Shown here piece by piece: positions 56,530 to 64,000 of a stretch of DNA of 64,000 nt (its first letter is position 1; each line of letters opens with the position of its first letter). The stretch comes from Adiantum capillus-veneris (Eukaryota > Streptophyta > Polypodiopsida > Polypodiales > Pteridaceae). The position numbers were made by a program, and so were the translations under genes. Location of the stretch: assembly GCA_014529385.2 (NCBI GenBank), contig CM043953.1:85406342-85470341 (forward strand), in the 5' to 3' direction. The notes under the pieces were generated by a model. That model ran no database searches. It saw only the letters and a program-made list of their open reading frames with translations, and was not told the origin of the DNA.

Positions 56530-57090
56530 ACTTACTTCAATGGTGGTGGAGATGATTCCCCTAATATTTTTATGATTTATTTCTGAGAATTTTGGATTTT
56601 TATTGATTTTTCTATGCGTTTTTTCTTTTTTATGATTTATTTTCGTAAGGTTTTGAGTTTTTTGTAATTTTTTATGAAATTTTTAGTTTTTTGTCAATTT
56701 TGTATGTTTTTCTATTTCTTGTTATTTTTTTATATATTCTTTAATTTTTTTCTGTAATTTTAAAACTCTTTTTTATATTTTTGTGAGTTTTTTTGTTGTT
56801 CTATTTTTTTGTAAATTTTAATGTCTTTTATTGATTTTTTTCTTTTTTGTGAGTTGTTTATTGGATTTTTGGATTTTTAAATTCTTTTTATGATTTATTG
56901 GATTTTTTGGATCTTTTATTTAATTTTTTGATTTAAAATTTTTTTAATGTTTCTTTTGTTTTTTTTTTAATTTGATTAATTGATTTTTTTTCCCCTTTTT
57001 TTCTTTTTTTGTATTTTCTTTGTGTGTTTTTTTCTCAATGATTTTTTACTCCTTTTTATTGGATTTTTTTTATTTTTAGTTTTGTAATGT
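56530..57090. repeat. T-rich low-complexity tract
   Basis: About 560 bp is dominated by T runs with TTTATGATTTATT and GATTTTTTGGAT-type short repeats. No coding potential is visible. It abuts the 5' end of the minus-strand ORF, where it reads as an A-rich leader. Confidence 0.8.
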
Positions 57091-57189
57091 ATATAAAGAA
57101 TACTTACCTGCTGGCTAGGTGGTGACCTCTGGCGTTGACTCCTAGATGCAAGTTGACAGACAGCGCGCAGCATTTGAAGGCTTCCAGGC

Positions 57190-57745
<556 letters not shown>

Positions 57746-58039
57746 GCGGGAGAGGTGGGTTCACACGGTCAGAGAGAGAGAAAAGAGAGAGTGAGTGTGT
57801 ATGCCGTTCACGCGCCAACCAAAACAAATTCGAACTCCTCCCGGGTTTTTGGTCAAAATTTGAAGCTTTTGCTGGTAATTACACTAAAACTCGTGAAAAT
57901 TTCTCGGTTTTCTTGAAGGCAAGCTCCAAATTTAACCGGAAGTTTAAGGATTTCAACCAGTTAAATTACATTGGACCCGGTTTTTTTTTTTAAAGACTGA
58001 TCACGCGCTGTAGCGAGAGAGACAATAAGGGAGTGTGAT

Positions 58040-58040
<1 letters not shown>

Positions 58041-58074
<34 letters not shown>

Positions 58075-58200
58075 GTGGAGGTGACTTCGCGCAGAGCGAG
58101 ACGAGAGCAGATGGTAGAGGAAAAAGAAGAAGATTTTTTAAATTTTATTTTTTAACGTCGAAGGAAACTGTCCCAAGAGACCGTGAAGGTCTATTAGACG
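58041..58200. repeat. (GA)n tract followed by a CACTA-1 leader-like block
   Basis: (GA)n at about 58041-58071 is followed at 58153 by TTAACGTCGAAGGAAACTGT and CCCAAGAGACCGTGAAGGTC. This resembles the CACTA-1 leader blocks at 32260, 32463 and 33173 (TAACGTCGTAGGAAACTATC, then CAAAAGACGTTAAAG). It may be the remnant of a related transposon. Confidence 0.5.
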
Positions 58201-58980
58201 AGGAGTTTTATGTGCCGCAAGGCACAAAATCAAAGTCGAACCTGGCTCTTTATCATTTTTTTTTTTATGTTTTAATTTCCAATCGTCTAGAAATGCCAAA
58301 AATAGGCCGAAACTCCAAAAACGCCAGAAAATCCCAAAAAAGTGCAAAAAATTCCCAAAAAATTCTAGGAATCTTAGAAAATCACCAATATTCTCAACGG
58401 AACATTTCCGATACGCAAAAGCACACCCAAAATAGTAGATTTTACCGAAAGTACGATTTACAACACAAATATCAACCCGACTCCCAACAATAGTAAAACG
58501 ATCAAAACTTGACCATCGAGGGCACAGATGCGAACAAAATGATGTCGTAAATACGCACACACAAAATAGCTCGTAAAGATCGCAAAATCAAGTTTTTATG
58601 GAATTATTCAAAAATTAATGCAAAAATAAGCCAAAAATTGCAAAAAGTATCTGAAAAATACCCAAAAAATTTTCGCCAAAATCACATCAATTCAATTGCC
58701 AACAATTTTATCAATAAAATCAAGACTAAGCAATTAAACCGGCAAAATTATCGACAAAAAATAGGTCAAAAATTGACGCAATTAGAGTGTGTAAATCCCT
58801 GTTTTGAGCACGAAAACGTAGCATTTAATCATTACACACATCAATTATGCAATCAAAACATTGATTTAACCATGCAAGTTACACACTTTTTTAGGCACAC
58901 ACACACTAAAAAATTGGCAGTTTTTACCAATCTTTAGGTGCACAAAAGGGTTAAATTTGTCGGATTTGCAATGTGACTTC
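58201..58980. other. A-rich stretch without recognised gene
   Basis: A-rich sequence has short CCAAAAA/CAAAAAT repeats (58290-58780). Two open frames of 99-150 codons have the composition expected of A-rich DNA (Lys/Asn) and no recognisable domain. Confidence 0.5.
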
Positions 58981-59008
58981 ACAAATCGTTAGTTGGGCAT
59001 GAGCACAA

Positions 59009-59132
59009 CACATATCAATCATCACAATTCAAAAATGATAACGTACACATTGATTTCTAGGTGCTCAAACATATCAATCATCACAATTCAAAAATGATAA
59101 CGCACACATTGATTTGTAAGTGCTCAAACATG
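59009..59132. repeat. ~62 bp tandem duplication
   Basis: ATATCAATCATCACAATTCA followed by AAAAATGATAACGTACACAT and TGATTTCTAGGTGCTCAAAC occurs twice in direct succession with three or four mismatches. Confidence 0.85.
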
Positions 59133-59575
59133 GGCAAAATAGTGCACACACACCTAAAATTGACCATCCAAGCATGCAATTAACTCAATTAGGCACCTAA
59201 TTAGCAACCTACAATCATCAATTAGCAATTGAAACTTATCAAATTCATCCGCCGCCAATTCTTAAAAATTTCGGCATTACGTCGGCATGAAAATAAAAAA
59301 TCGTAAAATTTTCCATCCCTAACATCAACCTAGCATAGCATTACATTGCATCACGTTACATTAAGAAATCACTTGAATGCACCATGAGCACTCTAGGTTG
59401 ATTAGCGTTGACTCCATTCTACTCTTGGGCACTCCAAGCACTTTTCACCACTCATGATGTTGCTGACATCCCCATTTTCTTGATTTCTCCTATACTAATC
59501 TTTTGACTAATTCACTAATATACTAACTCTGGAGATTATCATGCATCATATGGAATTTTACACTCCATCCGGAAC

Positions 59576-59577
<2 letters not shown>

Positions 59578-59613
<36 letters not shown>
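59578..59613. repeat. (CT)n microsatellite
   Basis: About 17 CT units lie between GGAACACC and ATGGGTCCCC. The flanks show no gene. Confidence 0.9.
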
Positions 59614-59615
<2 letters not shown>

Positions 59616-61608
59616 GGGTCCCCTTTTTATGTTGGTGTCATCTCATGTTCATCATTGTAAGTATCATTAAGAAATTATTTTTATTTTCTCATGTATTTGC
59701 ATCGATTCTCTTTCTCCCCCTAGATCTCCATTCAAGAATATGCTCGTGAGTGTTTTCATATATCACTATGTTTGGGTCGTGTCAAGTATTTTTGTATGTC
59801 ACTTTGCTTGAGTTGTTTCAAGTGTTTCACAACATAATATTGGTGCAGTCAAAGTTGGTCAACTCTATGAGTAGGTCAAAGCAATGCTATGGGTGCCTAT
59901 AGGTGCATGGTAGAGTGCTAGTGCGGGTATGAAGTTCTTGGGTAGGCAAAAGGTTGTTGAAATGTATGTTTAAGGTGCTTTTTTAGACCAAAAAGTCTCC
60001 AAAATTATCCAATTAGGTTGGTGGAATGAAGCGTTCAAAGTTCATGAATTGTGTCTTGGAATGTGGTGTTTGAGATGATCTACAAGACAAACTAGATGGA
60101 TCCTCAAATGGAGCTACGGTTTGAAAGATATCCAAGTTTGAAGTTGGAATGCTTTGTGAATCCCCAATAGACAGGGCAAGTGCATGTGGATGGTTAGAGC
60201 TAATGTTAGTAGATGTAATTGAATGCTTAAGTTATGGAGCATGTCGGTCTTTTTGGATTTTTGATCGGAACTTGGATAGGCAAGTTATGGTCAGTTAAAG
60301 TTATGTCGGGGGCTAGTTGTCGGGCAGTTTGGCCACCTTAGTATGCATGCCATTTGGAGGTTTTTTGGGCTTTACAAGGTTCTTGAGGATTTTGAGCACT
60401 ATGTGGAATCGATCAAACTTGACAATTTGTCAATCAGTGTTGTGCCTGCCAAGCTATGGCTGATCAAAGTTTGATGCCATTCGAGAGGGGGAAGGGGAAA
60501 ACACACCCATCACAAAAACAAAGGCCTCTGCTTAGGATATCCACAGAACCCCTATCCTCTTAGAAAACACCCTTAAAAACACACTTTACTAGCAGACCAC
60601 TACCCACTCATTTTCCAATGCTTACACACTCCACAAGACCACCACACAATGCACACCTACTATCATGGTCTGCCTCTACCCTTGCACATGCACATAGTTG
60701 CTCAATCTCACTCTCTCACACAAAGCACCGTCGGTCTGGGGGGATACATACATCCACACTGTCGGCACCACAGGGAAACACGAGACCAAGAGAAAGAGAA
60801 GGGGTGAAGGGGAAACGACAGCAAAATAAAGTAATAGTGGCTTGATTATACTTCAAGAGGCATGTACAAAGCTTGCAATGCCATCACAATGGAAATTTTC
60901 AAGAGAAATTACAAAGGGCCTGACAGGCACACTCCTCTACCAAAAAGCTCCACTTTGTAGGCTTCAAACGGCACCAAAAAAGCCCCTAATTCATCAAAAA
61001 AATGGCTTTTATAATGGGGGATCTTCAACTTTGGAAATGGCTTTCTAATTGGTCCATCTGGCACCTTAATTTGGAATATTTTGGAAGGAGGGAGGCGCCT
61101 CATTTTCATCTGCTCTCTTATTGCTCTCTTTGTCTTGTACTTGAGGGGGGGGGTGCACTAGCGATGTAGCTAGTGCCACGCAAGAGGCTATCTCTCCTTC
61201 TATTGATACCCTTTGTGAGCCCACCTTTGGGCTATATACCCTGTCCACTGACCCCTTCCCCTCGCAAATGGGACCTTAGGAGGGCCACGTGGCAGCAGTT
61301 TATGAACCACCTCTGAAGGCACCCTTAAAATTTCCAAAAATTTCACTTAAGAAACCCCTTATGGTGCCACATTCAAGCACTTGTAATACCCTCCCCCATG
61401 CTCCAATTCTCAAGCCGTAAAACCCATCTGAAAGTGATTCTCCTCGGCTCTAATATCCCTTGCCTTGGCCCCCTTTTGGCTTTGATGGGCCCACCAACCG
61501 ATGCAACCAAAGGACTAAAAAACCATCTAGGATTGCATTGCCGACAATTGGACCATACTTTGACAAGTCATATCTCCCGATCTAGGCACTCAATTGACCC
61601 AGCCCATA
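59614..61608. other. No gene recognised; part is probably the Tat-3 3' LTR
   Basis: The right part, ending near 61609, should contain the 3' LTR of Tat-3 because it abuts a polypurine-like tract. A minus-strand TATATAGCCC element lies near 61230, consistent with an LTR promoter. I could not fix the left LTR border, and no coding region is supported. Confidence 0.4.
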
Positions 61609-62289
61609 ACTAGCCCCCGGAAAATCTTTCGATGGCCATAACTTGCTTTGTAGAGCTTGGATTAGCAATCTGAAAAGACAAGAATGCTCCATAGTTTGAG
61701 ATTTACACATCTATCTACTACTAACATAATCTCTAACCATATGTTGTTAGCTACCCTGTCTGTTGGGGTTCTTCTAGACCTTCTATCTTTTAACTTTAAT
61801 ATCTTGCACATCGGGGCTCCATTTGATGAGCTATATGGACTTGGCTTCTAGAGCACATCGAACCTGACATTGTGGACACTGATAGAGTACTTTGACATTT
61901 AAACCTACCAACTGAACTGAACCAATTTTTGGGGTCTCCTTGGCCTAAAAAACCGCATTAAGCATACATTCCCATTGCCACTAGTCTGCCCAAGGACTTC
62001 ATACCTGCTCTAGCCTTCTGCATTGAACCTGCCTGTAGCCTAGTCTCGCATTTCACAATTTCCATCTTGGACCAACTTTGGCTGCACCATCATTGTTGAG
62101 CCCCTTCATTGAACATTTATGTTTGACCAAAAGAATCTTTATAGAACTTTAAAAACTAGCTCATCAAACTGACAAGTGAAAGTACTTGCAAAACCATAAC
62201 CCTATGTACAAAAGCTTCATCTCTTCTTGCACCCTGTATATTTTAGGTGGGTTTCCCACACCCCTTGGATAAAATCTGATGCACCTCAA

Positions 62290-63586
62290 GTACTAGAATT
62301 CTTTCAAAGTACAACTTGAGCCACACACCATTCACCCTGTTCCTAAGGATCTTACCATTTTCTCTTACCAGCTGATAGATCCCATTCAAAAAGGCCTTCG
62401 ACACTTTGTACGTAACCGTCTACTTCTTTTTGAGCTTCTTTTGGAACATGAAATCTAAGTGGCTCTCATACTTCATAACGTTCTCTCTCTTCTATCTTCT
62501 TGTCTGGCAAGTTTCGATTGAACTTGGCAATCCGCTTCTCTCTCTGCTTCACATAGTAGTCCATTGTTGCCTCCCTGTCCATTTGCAAAGCCTCCAAATG
62601 GCTATCCAATCCTATAGAACCTCCTTCTCAGAGGCATTGACATGCCACATACTTTTCAAAATACCTAAGTGTGCATGCATCGGCAATATAGCCTCCTTAC
62701 CATAGACTAGCTCGAACAGAGTGAAATTTGTAGCCACTTTATTGGACGTCCTATACGCCCACAGACACTTTTCTAGATTTTTTTACCACTCAGTCTCCTG
62801 CTTATACACATACTTTGTCAGCATTTTGATGATTTTTCCATTAGCACTCTCTACTAGACCATTGCACCAAGGGTGATAGGGTGAGGAAAACCAATGTTGA
62901 ATCTTTAACTTCTCCACTAATGCACACATTAGCTTATTTCTAAACCCCTAACCCCTATCAGAAACTATCACCCATGCAACACCAAAACAACAATAGATGT
63001 TATCAAATGCAAATTGAGCTACCACATTAGCATTCACTTCCTTCACAATCTTGGCCTTAACCCACCTTATAAGATACTCAATGGCTACTACCACATAATT
63101 CATACCGCTTGTAGACTTTGGGAGTGGACCTATGGCATCCAAACCCCACTTCTCAAAATCACTTTGTGCGATGATGTCACCTTGCAACTTCATTGTCAAT
63201 TGTCTTTTACCTATATTCTAGCAATCATGGCATGTTTTGCACCAGTAATGCACGTCCTTCACTATGGAAGGCCACCAAAAGCCTACTCTCAACACTCAAA
63301 ATAGAACCTAGTATTTACCTTGATGTCCGCTCTCTTTTTGGAATTTCTCCAGCACCATACCTATCTCTTCCTTATACAATACCCTCCTTAGCACTACGTC
63401 ACGCCCATAGTTCATCATATCTTCACATGCCAGTGTAAATCTGTGGGACTTTTGCACCACTCTCCTTCTTTGCAACTTGGACAAACCCTCTAGACACTGC
63501 CCTGCACTAAAAAAACCTTCAATCTCTTTCAAAGTCTCTGTACCTGCATAAGTGGTTGGGGCCACATATAGGCCTGCAACATGCAC
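62290..63586 (-). pseudogene. Tat-3 integrase, heavily damaged
   Basis: The zinc domain reads ESGHQGKY, stop, then VGFWWPSIVKDVHYWCKTCH. The core has FEKWGLDAIGPLPKSTSG, VIVSDRG, stop, GF and NGLVESANGKII, giving D, D and E. LWAYRTSNKVATNFTLFELV and YGKEAILPMH follow. At least three stops and several shifts break it. The WGLDAIGPLP and NGLVE blocks match Tat-1 and Tat-2. Confidence 0.75.
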
Positions 63587-63985
63587 CTACACTTTCCTAC
63601 TTGCTAATTGGTCCACCTCTTTGTTTTTCTCTCTCCTCACATGCTTGAATTGAACTTCTTCAAAAGACTTTAGCATCTTCTTGATGGAAAAGAACCAGTG
63701 CTTCAAAGAATACCTCTTTACTTGCCATTGGCCTAAGAGTGGCTTGATGACTAGCAACGCATCTCCTTTCACCACAAACTTGGAAATCCCAAACTCTATG
63801 CATTGCTTCCAACCCAAATGCAGACAGAGATACTCCACCTTATTATTGGTGAGTACATCCTCCATAGCATACGCTTTCAAAAATATGGCTTTCCCATGTG
63901 GGTTGTCTATCACCACACCTCCACCTTCCTTTTGGACTACCCATTGATACGCTCCATCGATCCACATTGTAAAATCTTTCTCCAA
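63587..63985 (-). pseudogene. Tat-3 second RNase H domain
   Basis: This open segment of 132 codons reads FTMWIDGAYQWVVQKEGGGV, NNKVEYLCLHLGWKQCIEFG, VVKGDALLVIKPLLGQW and NKEVDQLASRKV. It keeps all four acidic RNase H positions. Its apparent start at 63985 is only the first Met near the window edge; the domain belongs to a polyprotein that continues beyond the window. Confidence 0.8.
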
Positions 63986-64000
63986 ATGAGGCTCCTCTTT

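Larger units (their letters stand above)
61610..64000 (-). mobile_element. Tat-3: 3' half of a third Tat-type gypsy element, cut by the window end
   Basis: On the - strand the window holds second RNase H (63985-63587), integrase (63586 to about 62290), then a 3' untranslated stretch. A CCGGGGGCTAG tract (61610-61620) resembles the Tat-1 and Tat-2 polypurine tracts and is followed by TTATGGGC, close to the TGATGGGG LTR start of Tat-1. Frameshifts and stops are frequent, so it is older than Tat-1. Confidence 0.75.

Overview
This window looks like repeat-dense nuclear DNA of a land plant. The evidence is a set of plant-type transposable elements: Ty3/gypsy elements of the Tat type with a second RNase H, a chromodomain-bearing gypsy element, a Ty1/copia element, an L1-type LINE and an En/Spm-like CACTA transposon with introns. 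Two primer-binding sites match initiator-Met tRNA, and the CACTA element carries a fragment of a plant heavy-metal-associated (HMA/HIPP-type) gene. I see no free-standing intact host gene, rRNA or tRNA. The species cannot be fixed from the sequence; the density and variety of old elements suggest a large genome such as a fern, lycophyte or gymnosperm, but that is only an impression.

Layout. 1-420: poly-C and CT/CA microsatellites. 612-3617: an L1-type LINE remnant, split by a 1.34 kb element with terminal inverted repeats (TTAA-1, 1003-2342). About 3618-27775: a satellite with a unit of about 223 bp, broken into four blocks by TTAA-2 (4580-5935), Tat-1 (6430-15815, + strand) and Copia-1 (16612-21887, - strand, with a perfect 5 bp target duplication). 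27776-51868: a nest on the - strand. Chromo-1 (LTRs 27776-29419 and 50260-51868) was entered within its reverse transcriptase by Tat-2 (31447-50149). The 3' LTR of Tat-2 was in turn entered by CACTA-1 (31600-38464, + strand, TSD TAG). 51869-53691: a second - strand internal region that abuts the same LTR and encodes a Gag joined in frame to a chromodomain with no pol between. 54200-54610: a gypsy RT scrap. 54983-56477: an unrecognised W/K/P-rich protein. 56530-58080: a T-rich then (GA)n-rich tract. 58100-61609: no gene recognised. 61610-64000: the 3' half of Tat-3 (- strand), cut by the window end.

How the parts relate. Insertions into repetitive hosts leave their empty sites readable elsewhere in the window, so target duplications and relative ages follow directly: satellite and LINE are older than the TTAA elements, Tat-1 and Copia-1; Chromo-1 is older than Tat-2, which is older than CACTA-1. 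The best candidates for something undescribed are the TTAA-flanked element family with CACTAG ends and palindromic subterminal units, the duplicated-domain ORF upstream of gag in Tat-2, the Gag-chromodomain fusion, and the HMA gene fragment carried by CACTA-1.
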